Assembly: GCA_021292165.1 (NCBI GenBank)
Contig: CM037877.1
Location: forward strand, 82,925,691 to 82,989,690
From: Shinisaurus crocodilurus
Taxonomy: Eukaryota > Chordata > Lepidosauria > Squamata > Shinisauridae
Direction: 5' to 3'
Length of the DNA: 64,000 nt
In this document: positions 10,891 to 20,559 of the stretch, piece by piece
Layout of the letters: each line of letters begins with the position of its first letter
How positions within the stretch are numbered: position 1 is the first letter of the stretch
The notes under the pieces: generated by a model
The model's input: the letters and a program-made list of their open reading frames with translations, nothing else
Told to the model about the DNA's origin: nothing
Database searches by the model: none
Made by a program: the position numbers and the translations under genes

Positions 10891-11190
10891 ATCGCGGGAT
10901 TGTGTCTCAGCCCTCTGGCAACTGTGCTTTTTCAGAAGAAGCAGCCAATTGCATATGCCTGCAGAGCCCTCAGCCAGGCTGAACAAAACTGTGCACAAAT
11001 AGAAAAAGAGTTTCAGGCCATTGTGTTTGCTATGGGAAAAAAAAGAAAAGAAGAAGTCACCAATAAGTTGTGGTCCAATCAGACCACAAATCTTTGGAAG
11101 CATTTTTCTCAAACCCCATGGGACAGGCTCCAGCAAGATTACAAAGGATGCTATTGCAGCTCCAAAAGTATGCCATCTGAATTGTGTAGA
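10891..11190 (+). pseudogene. Ty3/gypsy fossil: RNase H
   Basis: The gypsy reading resumes: LATVLFQKKQPIAYACRALS, EQNCAQIEKEFQAIVFAM and, after a frameshift, QSDHKSLEAFF and ARLQRMLLQLQKYA. These are the standard RNase H words (QPIAYASRAL, QTDHKPL, RLQRMLLxLQ) following the TDASK box left at 8213. Disabled by frameshifts. Confidence 0.85.
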
Positions 11191-11500
11191 CCGGGTGTTG
11201 AACCTCTTTCAGCCCAAGGGCTGAAAAGTTATTTGGAGCCACATTCCAGTGGTGGGTGGAGCCAAAGGCAAAAGGAACAGGACCAAGAATACCGGCATAT
11301 TTTAGCTTAAAGCTCTTACTACTAGCAACTACACCTTAGGAGAGGCACTTCAACCTTTTAGAAGGGGGGGGGATGCACTAAACCCAGGAAACCACCCAAA
11401 GATTTGTGGTTGGGGGAAAAAGTGTGTGGCCATCTAGGGAACCCTGGAGGGCCAGATTGGGACCCCAGGAGGACTGGATTTGTACCCTGGACTTTAGGCT
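11190..11500 (+). mobile_element. hAT-like repeat (CxGGGTGTTGAA family)
   Basis: Shares long stretches with 37627-37968 (ACATTCCAGTGGTGGGTGGA, ATATTTTAGCTTAAAGCTCT, CACTTCAACCTTTTAGAA, GGATTGGGACCCCAGG) and, in reverse, with 16660-16885. It interrupts the gypsy RNase H reading. Start resembles hAT ends. I could not fix a target duplication. Confidence 0.6.
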
Positions 11501-12642
11501 CTTCACACCTGGCCTATGCCAAGGGCAAGGATATCTTTGTTGCTGACAGCTTATTGAGGGCCACACTAAACACCACACATGATGATACAGAAGTGCCCCT
11601 CAATGGAAAGGTCCTCTATGGCTTTAAAGAAACTGAACTCATTAATGATCACTTGCTTCAACAGTTGTAAGACTACACCAGTACTGACCCCATCCTTCAG
11701 AGCTTTAAGGCCCAGCTCCTCAGTGGATGACCCCAGAGATGGAAACAAGTCAAGATAGAACCTAGGGAATCTTCCTTTGAAGGATCAGATTTGAATTTTT
11801 AAAAATGATTTATTAATAATTGGTCCAAAGACTGTAATCCTGCAAGGTGCACAGGACAATATGCTGAAGCTGTTACACCTCCCCACATCAAGGAGTCCAT
11901 AGGACAAAAGCCAGATCCAGACTCCTCATGCATTGGCCCAACATGAATGCCCACATCAAGCCGCAGGTAAAAAAATTGCCCACAATGTCAGTCTTTACCA
12001 CCTAACAATCAGAGACATCCCATGTCACTCCATGAAATTTCTGATCTACCCTGGTTGAAGGTTGCTCTGACATTTTTTAGCTCAAGGGGCACTCATTTCT
12101 CCTGATGACAATTAGTCAAAGTACCCTGAAATTCTTCAGATCCCTGACAAACCAGCCCCCACTTCTGTGGCCAAGATGAAAGCAGGTTTTACCTGGTGTG
12201 GCATTCCCAGGAAGATTGTTTCTGATCATGTCTCATTTACAAGTCAACTCATGTAGCAATTTGCCAAAGAATGGGGCATCATCATGACAGAGTTGAGTCC
12301 TACCTACCCCAGTCCACATGGACTAGCTGAATGTATGGTCCAGTCCATCAAGTATATGCTGACTGAGTATATTACAAGTTGGCACTAATCCCCACTTGAA
12401 CCTGCTAAACCTCAGGAACACACCAGTCATGGGTCTTCCATTTGCTCCAGCCCAATTGTTAATGGGGCTACTTTTGCATAGCATGCAAAAGCATTGTTCC
12501 CCACACTACTCACAGGGGTGCACACATGATTTTGCCAACTCCAGAAGTCCCATTATGATACATTGGTGACAAGGTTAGTATGCAATTGAGTGGTGAATGA
12601 GTCCTACCCTGTGTCACTATGGAGGGGGGATGAGCATGAGCA
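11501..12642 (+). pseudogene. Ty3/gypsy fossil: RNase H end and integrase
   Basis: Begins with the RNase H/linker words YAKGKDIFVADSLLRATL. It continues to integrase words around 12170-12360: GIPRKIVSDHVSF, QFAKEWGI, PTYPSPHGLAECMVQSIK (the family pattern is SDNGxxF...YPQxNGQAER). The second catalytic Asp box SDN reads SDH, and Glu of the last box is retained. Stops and frameshifts throughout. Cut at 12642 by the Tigger MITE/hAT pair. Confidence 0.8.
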
Positions 12643-13329
12643 TATACAGGCAGAGGCGTAGCGTGGGGGGTGCAGGGGGGGCCGGCCGCACCGGGCGCAA
12701 CATCTGGGGGCGCGCGCTCGCACTCGCAGCTCTCTGCCCCTGCCTGGCAGACGGAGAGGAACAGAGCAGAGGTGAGCCCGGCCGTTCGTTACTCAGGGGC
12801 GAGAGAAGCAGCAGCAGCAGCAGATTCTGCCAGCACAAGGCGGGGGGGATACACTCCCTCCTCCTCCTCCTCCGGTAAGCGAGGGAAGCCCAGCCCCAGC
12901 GTGACTCTTTCGCAGCTTGCCAGAAAGATTCCGACTTCCAGGACTTGCGAGTGAGTTTGGGCGCCAGCTGTGTATATCGTACCGGGACAAACGCTGTTGA
13001 GCTGCTGGGGGCGTTCGTTTGTTTTACCGCATTTGCTAGAACCGTGCGCCCCCCCTCTTGTCTCCTCTCCCTTTCTCGCCCCTCGTTTGTTTGGAGGTGC
13101 CTTTCCACTCTCCCCCGTGGCCGGGGGCGGGTGGGGGTGGACTTTTTTTTTATGGTGGTGGGAAGAGGCTGGGCCGAATTGGATGTGCGTGTCCGATCTC
13201 AGGGACGGGAGACTGATTCCTGCCAAGGTTCTCCCAGCTTTGGAGGTGCAGAAGACGGTTCCTTCATATTCTGAAAAGAGCAGTTCTGTCTGTCCGCCTC
13301 CGTGGTTGCTGCGGCAGGAACTATAGACT

Positions 13330-13367
<38 letters not shown>

Positions 13368-13368
13368 C
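13330..13368. repeat. (GAT)n microsatellite
   Basis: Thirteen GAT/ATG units. On the minus strand this creates the spurious poly-His start of the ORF at 12789-13370. Confidence 0.95.
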
Positions 13369-13787
13369 AAGGGTATCTTTAAGCCGGCTGGGGTGAGGGG
13401 TGAGAGAGGTGAGAATGTAGCAGAGAGTAAATTGCTTAATTTCCAGTATCCTGTTACGATTTCTCAAATTTCTTAGACACCTTCCTCAGAAAAAAACTCA
13501 AGGCGTCTTCCAGCAGGGATTAAAACGAACACAAATTTTAAACGTCTAGAAACACATTTTAAGCAGCTAGACTAGAGTAATAGAACATAGGGAGACTAGA
13601 AATACCTTGAGTACCGTGTTGTAAAGCTCTATGTGTGCATGTGTGAGTATGCCTGTGTGTGAGCTCTTTTATCGCTTTGCATGGAGCACCCTAAATTTGG
13701 GAGGAAAAGGATTGTTTGCAGAATTTGAGCACTGAAAGGGATACCCCCTCCTCCAAACAAGCAACTAGTCCAACAGTTGCACCAAAC

Positions 13788-13928
13788 TAGGGAATCATCG
13801 CACTCAAAATATCAGTAAAAGATACCTTTGGGTGGTAGCCCCCCCCCCGCCCCAGGCTGGGGCGGTGGGGGGGCTACCACCCAAAAGGTGTCTTTTACTG
13901 ATATTTTGAGTGTGATGATTCCCTAGTA
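13788..13928. mobile_element. near-perfect palindromic MITE
   Basis: Arms of ~65 bp (TAGGGAATCATCGCACTC ... GAGTGTGATGATTCCCTA) meet at a GC-rich centre (GCCCCAGGCTGGGGC). Flanks GCACCAAAC (13779) and GCACAAAAC (13929) may be a 9-bp, or 8-bp, duplication with one mismatch. Arms differ at only a few positions, so the element is either young or maintained by correction. Confidence 0.85.
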
Positions 13929-13969
13929 GCACAAAACCATGAATTGGGACAAGACAAGACTCACCTTAA

Positions 13970-14080
13970 ATACATAAGCCAAGCCCTGCTGGGTCAGACC
14001 AAAGGCCTATCTAGTCCAGGATCTAGATTTCCTACAGTGCCCAACTGGATGCCTATGGGAAACCCCCAAGCAGGATTTGA
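13970..14080 (+). repeat. interspersed repeat fragment
   Basis: Contains GCCCTGCTGGGTCAGACC..AGGCCTATCTAGTCCAG, words of a dispersed squamate repeat. Superfamily not assigned. Inside the 2.2-kb hAT. Confidence 0.5.
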
Positions 14081-14214
14081 GAGGAGTTGAAGAACTGGCA
14101 CTTGTTGGGAGGAGGACAATGCTGGTGCCATCACTGTTTTTGTGCCGCAGTTGTTTTTCTCCTGTTTGAACTAGCAGTGCAGGATTGGTACAGTCTCCAT
14201 GTGGATTCCAGTAA

Positions 14215-14320
14215 TTATGTGTTTTTAGATAGAAAAAAGTCCTACAACTCTCATAATTGGCTGGGGCATGCTGGGAGTTGTAGGACCTTTTTTCTGTCTA
14301 AACATGCATAGGATTGCACC
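14215..14320. mobile_element. palindromic MITE (GTCCTACAACTC type)
   Basis: TTTAGATAGAAAAAAGTCCT and its reverse complement AGGACCTTTTTTCTGTCTAA flank a GCATGC-containing centre. The same words recur at 53730-53800 and, in part, at 23215-23330, indicating a family. Inside the 2.2-kb hAT. Confidence 0.7.
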
Positions 14321-14833
14321 ATAAGTGGGTTTGAATCAGATACTTGAAGAACTGTCTATTTGCACATTTCTATGTAGGATTTTTTTTTTTTTTTTTAAGT
14401 ATAAAATATGGAGGTGTCAGCACAAGCAAAATCTCATCACTGTGGGGTGGAAACCCTTGAGTGACAAAATGGTGGTGGTGGGAGAAGGAGAACAGGCAAG
14501 ATAATCCACTTCTGTAAACTCCAAGTTTGCTTCTAATTTAGCAGAAGTTAAATTGACACAGGTCTTTTATCCAAAGGTTATGCATGCCACGTGACCGGAT
14601 CACTGTGCATGGTTGGTCACTTGCAAAATAGATTAGCCCCGTGTGTGGTTTCATGGGGTGGGGTGGGTATTTTAAAGGCAAAAGAGAGTTCTGTTCATGT
14701 CCTCTCAGCAAAGGTCAAATATGTGATTAGTTTGTAATACCTGGTATGGTACTGTGCTAAAATCCACGGGTTAGGGGGCGCAAATTACTTGCCTTGCCCC
14801 GGGTGCTGACAACCCACGCTACGCCACTGTATA

Positions 14834-15085
14834 CAGGCAGTCCCCAGGTTACGAACGAGTTCCATTCTTAAGAATGTCTTTAAGTTGAATTTGTATGTAA
14901 GTCAGAACAGCATAGCGTTCTATACGTTAAAATCGGCATTTACGCAAATTGTGTAAATTATGCAAATTGTGTAGTACACTACGCTATGTATTCCACATAA
15001 ACGACATAGCACCGGGGAACCCAGAAGTCTGTTCTTAAGTATGGGTTGTCTGTAAGTCAGATGTTCTTAACTCGGGGACTGCCTA
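14834..15085. mobile_element. Tigger-like MITE 1 (TA target)
   Basis: Ends CAGGCAGTCCCCAGGTTACG and CTCGGGGACTGCCT are inverted repeats between TA dinucleotides. Interior holds AACGAGTTCC, GTATGTAAGTCAGAAC and GTCTGTAAGTCAG, the usual pattern of this widespread Tigger-like MITE. The 2.2-kb hAT landed four bases inside its left end. Confidence 0.85.
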
Positions 15086-15087
15086 TA

Positions 15088-15336
15088 CAGTAATACCTTG
15101 AGTTGCAAGTAACTTGGTCTGAGAGCGTTTTGCAAGACAAGCAAAAATTTTGACTTGATAAACAAGTGATGTCTTGCAATACAAGCGTAGGGATGTAACT
15201 GCTCGCCTCGAGCGGGCGTAGTGGGCCGAAATTGGCCCCGCTCACACCCGCCAGAGACTCGCTTTGATATAAGAGTGTTTTGGATTACAAGCATGGTTAC
15301 GGAATGAATTATGTTTGTAATCCAAGGTATTATAGC
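15088..15336. mobile_element. Tigger-like MITE 2 with hAT piece inside
   Basis: Starts CAGTAATACCTTGAGTTGC, directly after the TA shared with MITE 1, and ends AATCCAAGGTATTATAG. Same family as 8491-8741. A GC-rich fragment beginning TAGGGATGTAACTGCTCGCC at 15190 interrupts it and matches the left end of the hAT at 27789. Confidence 0.75.
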
Positions 15337-15711
15337 GAAAACACCTGATGGATCAATGTTCAGAAGGAACATTGCAAAAGGACCATTCATGTGCAAAAGG
15401 ACCATTCATCTCTGACCCACACATCCTCAAATGTACCATGAGATGTCGCTAAAGGGCAGGTCCCTGGGTTGGGCAAAGATCCAGTGCCTCAGGACTGTAT
15501 GCATCTGTCTGAGCCTCCAGCGGTGTCTGGATATACTCAAGACACAGTCTCCCAGAACAGGAGTGGTTGAGTAATACATGCTCCTCCTAAGTTCAGTTAC
15601 TTTTCTGTAGGGAGATGGTAAAGATTTGCCCCCTCTCCCAATGGAGAGTGATGTGCCTGAATCTCTGACTCCAAATCTCAGATTTTTATTTCAAATTGGA
15701 AGTAAGACAGT
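15337..15711 (+). pseudogene. Ty3/gypsy fossil: integrase C-terminus
   Basis: The gypsy reading returns after the MITEs with KTPDGSMFRRNIAKG, matching the (V/K)xTPDGxxxRRNRxxL words near the C-terminus of gypsy polyproteins. The remaining ~300 bp up to the LTR has no clear reading. Confidence 0.6.
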
Positions 15712-16066
15712 TGTGGCATGTACACTGATGAAAGATGGGGGCGGGGGGTTTAGTATGTGTTGCCTGTCTCTTTAAGAGACATACTTGGGTTGTGATAGCA
15801 GTTCCCCTACCTCCTTGGGTGAGTGTGGCTTTCTCCATGATACAGCTAGAACTGGTTAGGGCATGTTAGTCTGTCTATACAGCAAGCTCAAGCTGCTAAG
15901 TTGTTGGGTTGGTATCTGTTACTCATGAATAAAGAAAGTTCTCAATGTTACCAAAGTTACCATGACTCCTGCTGCTTCTTGGTCTTAGGGCAGGCGAGTT
16001 GGAAAGTTGTCTCGCACCGTGAGTGCTCTCCATCCAACCTATGGAACCAAAGAAGGAAATACCACA
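15712..16066 (+). repeat. putative 3' LTR of the gypsy fossil
   Basis: Starts TGTGGCATGTACACTG and ends AATACCACA. Carries an AATAAA signal at 15928 followed by a T/C-rich stretch, as expected for R/U5. Its last ~45 bp (TCCAACCTATGGAAC, AAGGAAATACC) match 5323-5366 just upstream of gag, which supports the pairing with a truncated 5' LTR. The left end is an estimate. Confidence 0.6.
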
Positions 16067-16182
16067 TGCGCTAGCTTATATTTTGAACTCCCTCTCAGCT
16101 CCCAATCACGACACGAGTCCATTCCTATCTAGAATGGAGCAGAGATTGGTCCAACCTCCCCAACCTGGACTGCACCTAGCAG

Positions 16183-16275
16183 CATTCCTGGCCATTGGCC
16201 ATGCTGGCTGGGGCTGATGGGAGTTGATGTCCAAAACATCTGGAGGGTACCAATGGTCCACATGGGGAACGATGG
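16183..16275. mobile_element. hAT MITE fragment
   Basis: Half of the palindromic family seen at 4139: GGCCATTGGCCATGCTGG, GATGGGAGTTGATGTCCAAA and ACATCTGGAGGG. Truncated. Confidence 0.7.
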
Positions 16276-16379
16276 TCCACATGATTAGATTAGCTGCTGA
16301 AAAACTAAGATGTGTGGACTGACTTCAGTGTGTGAATGGGCAAGGAGACTGCCCAGCAATCATAGCTAAGGTGCTCTGA

Positions 16380-16420
<41 letters not shown>

Positions 16421-16422
16421 CG
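16380..16422. repeat. (ATG)n microsatellite
   Basis: About 13-14 ATG units. It gives a poly-Met/poly-Ser shadow reading that is not a gene. Confidence 0.95.
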
Positions 16423-16471
16423 AAGAAATATGAAAAGAAAATACATCTAGAAAGTGCTTCAGTGTGTAGAG

Positions 16472-16606
16472 CAGTGTTCTCCAACCTTGGGTCCCCAGAT
16501 GTTTTTGGCCTACAACTTCCAGCATGCCCCAGCCAGCTATGCTGGCTGGAGCATGCTGGAAGTTATAGGCCAAAAACATCTGGGGACCCAAAGTTGGAGA
16601 ACACTG
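16472..16606. mobile_element. hAT (Charlie-like) palindromic MITE
   Basis: CAGTGTTCTCCAACCTTGGG and its inverse bound a 135-bp palindrome. The 8-bp duplication GTGTAGAG is exact (16464-16471 and 16607-16614). Confidence 0.95.
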
Positions 16607-16659
16607 GTGTAGAGTATCTAACTTCGAAATGCGAGCTTCAATAAAGATCACATTTTTCA

Positions 16660-16885
16660 TCTGGGAGTGCAGAACCCCAGGGACCAAATTTGGCCCTCCT
16701 GAGTTCCAATCCGGCCCTCTGAGCTTTTTCCAATGGCCACGCCCCACTTTCCCCCAACTGCTGATCATGTGCTGGTTCCGCATCTTTTGTGCAGGGTTTT
16801 TTCCATTCTAAAGGTTGGAATGTCTCTGCTAAGGCTTAGCTGCCGGCACAGGGAAGGCTAAAATATGCCAGTATTCTTGACCCCA
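16660..16885 (-). mobile_element. hAT-like repeat, minus copy
   Basis: Reverse-complement relative of 11190-11500 and 37627-37968, recognised by CCAGGGACCAAATTTGGCCC, TCTAAAGGTTGGAATG and GCTAAAATATGCC. Ends not resolved. Confidence 0.6.
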
Positions 16886-17070
16886 CTGCTAACTCCCTTC
16901 TAATGCATTAAAAAAAACAACACACAATCCAAAATCCTTGCAGAATAATCCTAATCATTACTACAGAGAGCTTTCTCCATTGCACTTCAGTATGTGTTAG
17001 AAAAAGACTTCCACATGGGGTATACAGGTAGAGCCAAGTAAAATTTACCACTGCTCTGAAAACAGAGTAA

Positions 17071-17150
17071 CAGTGCAATCCTATGCATGTGTACTCAGAA
17101 GTAAGTCCTATTACATTCAATGGGACTTACTCACAGGAACGTGTGTATAT
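17071..17150. repeat. MITE-like repeat (GCAATCCTATGCATG)
   Basis: GTGCAATCCTATGCATGTG, CTCAGAAGTAAGTCC and CAATGGGACTTACTC form a short palindromic unit repeated at 48105, 58640, 59370-59423/60250-60300 and 61495-61590. The insertion of hAT copy C into one of these units is clear. Confidence 0.75.
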
Positions 17151-17157
17151 TTTAAAG

Positions 17158-17335
17158 TAGGGATGTAACATTTTTCTCGCGCGGGCCGAGAGTGGGACCG
17201 AACTCGGCCCGGCTCGTGCCCGCACAAGGCTTGTGCAGGCCTACGGGCCTACCTGGTTCCGTCAGCAGCTTGTCTCTCCGCAGCGAGCTGCCCGCGCCGG
17301 TCCTGTCGCGTCACATCCGCCCCCGGGCATGGTCA
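17158..17335 (+). mobile_element. GC-rich hAT fragment (TAGGGATGT family)
   Basis: Begins TAGGGATGTAAC and shares GGGCCTAC.TGGTTCCG, GCCCGCGCCGGTCCTGTC with the complete copy at 27789-28054. The right end is lost. Confidence 0.65.
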
Positions 17336-17830
17336 AGTACAAAAGTTATTAGAGGAATCACACAAAATCTTATATACTATAATTATTACCTTATTATATA
17401 TTATTGTATAATATTTTATAAGTGGCTTTTGTAATTTTTTTTAACCTTACTTAAACCCTTAATTGTTGATATCTGGTGTTTTTCATGGGGCGGGGGGAGA
17501 GATCAGTGCTTGCAGGGCAATCCCTTTCTTTTTTTTAAAAAATTGTCAGGATAGGCACAAATTCAACAGGTGAAGCTTACCCACCCACCCCACACCCCCA
17601 GACATGGAGCTTCAGAGAGAAGGGGAAGTTTCTTGCATTTCCTTCTGACACTGTACTCACCTGTTAGAGGCACAGAGTCAGCTCTGTTAGGAAATTAAAT
17701 CTTTGGCAATATAAAGATAGGAATGATGTGATAAATTCCCTCATTCACCTCTCCTTCGGTCCAGGGCAGGGGTGCAGCCTCCACCTCCTTTTTTCACCCA
17801 GCAGAGCCAGCAGGTAGAGCATGTGCGCCG
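17336..17830. other. unassigned stretch
   Basis: AT-rich start (TATATTATTGTATAATATT near 17397) followed by mixed sequence. No gene or family seen. Confidence 0.4.

Positions 17831-17833
<3 letters not shown>

Positions 17834-17870
<37 letters not shown>
17834..17870. repeat. (AC)n microsatellite
   Basis: About 18 CA units near GCGTACAC. Confidence 0.95.
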
Positions 17871-17874
<4 letters not shown>

Positions 17875-17945
17875 CGCATCTGTTCCCTCACTGCTTACTG
17901 TGTCTCCATGGGTGGTCCATTCGAGCCTAAGCAGAACTACTTTTA

Positions 17946-18018
17946 AAGGGGCCATGGGCAAAATTGCAGCTAAGCTAAAAGTTTTAGCTTAGCTGCAGTT
18001 TTGCCCATGGCCCCTTCA
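17946..18018. repeat. short perfect-type palindrome
   Basis: AAAGGGGCCATGGGCAAAAT ... GTTTTGCCCATGGCCCCTT with centre AGCTAAAAGTTTTAGCT. Arms ~35 bp with very few mismatches. Likely the core of a small MITE. Confidence 0.8.
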
Positions 18019-19790
18019 AGAGCAACTTAAAGTAGCGTGTGGGAGGCAGGGGAATTTGGGACTCTGTATAACAAAGTGAGAAGCCATGATGGCTTAAGGG
18101 TTTTTGTGAGGTCCCCGCATTTTCAGGGCAGTTGAAGACTATGTAACTGATCTTGCAAACAAAGACACTCCTGTTAAGCTACAAGCGGTTTCAGACGTAG
18201 TCCTTACTACCATGGTAAACTTGTGCTTTGCTTGTACCACTTCTCAGGGACTCGCATGACTGCATGCCTAGTCTTACCCCACCCCCAAATCCTCCACACA
18301 GAAAACTAGATGTCAGAAAGAGCGCTAAGCCAGAACCCTTTCCCTTGATATCTAGTTGTCTATATGAAGGGATTTTGTTTGTACAGGGGAGCATTCAGTC
18401 ATGTGAGCCCCCACCTGCAATCTGAAGTGGTACAGCCAAACTGAGGTTACCACCTCATTAAGAATTAGGCCTCAGACAATGTGATATGAAAACACCTGCT
18501 TTAAGATGCGGGCTTGGTGGTGCATGTAGAGGTGAGCCATGATCTCTGTGGTGAGAGGGATGGGGAACAAGAGGGGAAATGAACAAAAACTCTGACCATA
18601 ACCGAATCGGGAAACCAGGACAGAGATATAAACAACTGCATTTTCACTGAACAGCATCCGTCACCATATTCATTCTTGATTTATTCTACTTGCAGTCATG
18701 CTCAGCTGCTGATTACTATGTGTGTAAATATTGTGTGTATAGTTAGAAATATGGTACTTTAAAATACCAATTATAATAGAGCTATCCTGTTGCATGCTGC
18801 ATCACATGGTATAGAGAAAGGGTTTTCTGAAATATGGGGGTTATCCTTAATGTTTGGTGGAGCTGGTGGTTGCAGAGGCTAGGGATATTCTGTGAAAATT
18901 AGGGATAGCCCATACAGCGAGGAACTGTAATAATACCACACAGATATATAAAGGGGGCTAATGTATTACGCCATAAAGACCTGCTGTTAAAGCCCACTCC
19001 ATGAAGTGGTTTCCAAAAGGTATTGATGGGAAGTGTTACTTAAGCATACATTACTACAACATATTTTAGCACTCTCTTGTGAAATGGTTGGTTCTGATAT
19101 ATATGTATATCAATAAATCCCTACCTTAACTAAATGGGTTTATTGCGTGCAAGATGGAAAGTGGCAATTTTCCATCCTAAAACATTATTTTTTAAATTAC
19201 TTATTAAAATTGTTTATTCCACCCCCACCCCCAGTGGTGTTTTCCTATTTTTCCCCTCCCCCTGTCTTGTTTGGATTTTTTTTTGGGGGGGGGGAGACTT
19301 CATTGTACAGAACGGTCATTAACAATGATGCAAACGCCAATGTTTCCATGGAAACGCCTTGTCCACTACTGAACATAGTACAGCCATTTTTTGAACCATT
19401 TGTCCATTTGATTAATTATGTCTTTGTGCTGAAGACGGCTTGGCTTGATTGTCTCATCATGCATTAGAGAAGCTCCTGCTCTGACAAATGGGGCTATTGT
19501 TTTGGGCCTATTCATCTTGGTACATCCCTGAGAGCTGATAGACGTTTCAGCAAAATGACGGTCCCTTAATGAGCTGCAGCTTGTCAGAATTGTTTAGGGC
19601 TTCACGCTAGGCACAGACCACTGTCGTGACAGCTTCAGTTATTAAGGCAATGAGTGGGGATGTCTATAAAAGAGTCTATACAATGCAATGACCCTGGTTT
19701 TGATATCACATAGTTTGTAATTACCAGCTATACGTCCTATAGGATAGATGCATAATAGATTTCAAAGCCTTGTCAAAACTTTGAGAGAGG
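18019..19790. other. unassigned, mostly repeat-poor
   Basis: I recognise no gene. The part from about 19490 reads like single-copy sequence with homeobox-type words and is listed as a finding. A G-run and T-run at 19275-19293 are simple sequence. Confidence 0.4.
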
Positions 19791-19800
19791 GAGGGAGGGG

Positions 19801-19828
<28 letters not shown>
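19785..19828. repeat. (GGGA/GA)n simple repeat
   Basis: GAGGGAGGGAGG followed by about 14 GA units. Confidence 0.95.
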
Positions 19829-19832
<4 letters not shown>

Positions 19833-20067
19833 GGATGAGCCGGCTCTCCGTTCACAGTTAGAAAGAAAGCAGGCAAAATGCTTCACACAAGCATTTGAGT
19901 AGTTTTCCAAGCAGGATTAATCTGAATGGAGTTTTGGTTTATTGATAAACGGAGCAGGGGGAGTCGTCCATATGTGAGGATGAGGAAGTTTTGTGTATCT
20001 TTACTACAGAGTGCTTATAATTGGACTTCCACTGGTAATTGAAACAGAAAAAAAAGCTACTGATAAT

Positions 20068-20092
20068 GTAGATAGATAGATAGATAGATAGC
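20068..20092. repeat. (GATA)n microsatellite
   Basis: About six GATA units, five of them uninterrupted. Confidence 0.9.
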
Positions 20093-20559
20093 ACGTTCCT
20101 TGGAAGCAGGAAAAAGATATATATATTTTAGTAGTATTATTATAGCTCCCCCCAAATCCCTATTTTTAAAAAACCACACAAAAAACCTCTCTGCTGAATA
20201 TATTTGACTCAGAGCCTTAGTCTGACAGCTGCTACCAACATTTTCTTAATTTCAGTAGACAAATCTGCCCATCTCGTGTTTACATTAGTGACTCTCCCGC
20301 TCTGAAATGTAAACAGCTTCAACCGAGTGGGGCCAGTGTCAGACACATATATCCTTATTCCTGCCAACAGGTTATCCATTCATTGCATAACAACAACAAC
20401 AACACCTGAAATTTTAAGGACTTTTTTTTTTCTCCATTCCACAATTATTTTCTGCATGTTAACAGCAATGGCTCATATTCCTCCTCCACAGATGTACGCA
20501 TTATCAGTAAGTGGAAGGAGAGCCAGCTACAATCGGAAGAAAAATGAGGCACTCCTCTA

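Larger units (their letters stand above)
12651..14829. mobile_element. hAT element, 2.2 kb, non-autonomous
   Basis: Terminal inverted repeats CAGAGGCGTAGCGTGGG and CCCACGCTACGCCACTG are flanked by an exact 8-bp duplication TATACAGG (12643-12650, 14830-14837). The left third is very GC/CpG-rich with exon-border-like words AGAGGTGAGCC (12768) and CCGGTAAGCG (12874). The rest holds a GAT microsatellite, a palindromic MITE, and a 60-bp palindrome near 14228-14300. No transposase reading. It is inserted in the first bases of the Tigger-like MITE at 14834. Confidence 0.9.

Noticed and set aside
12789..13370. 193-codon minus ORF beginning with a poly-His run
   Set aside because: The His run is the GAT microsatellite read in another frame, and the rest lies in the GC-rich interior of a hAT. 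No domain or splice support.
16325..16783. 152-codon minus ORF with poly-Ser
   Set aside because: Made of the ATG microsatellite, a palindromic hAT MITE and another hAT-like repeat.
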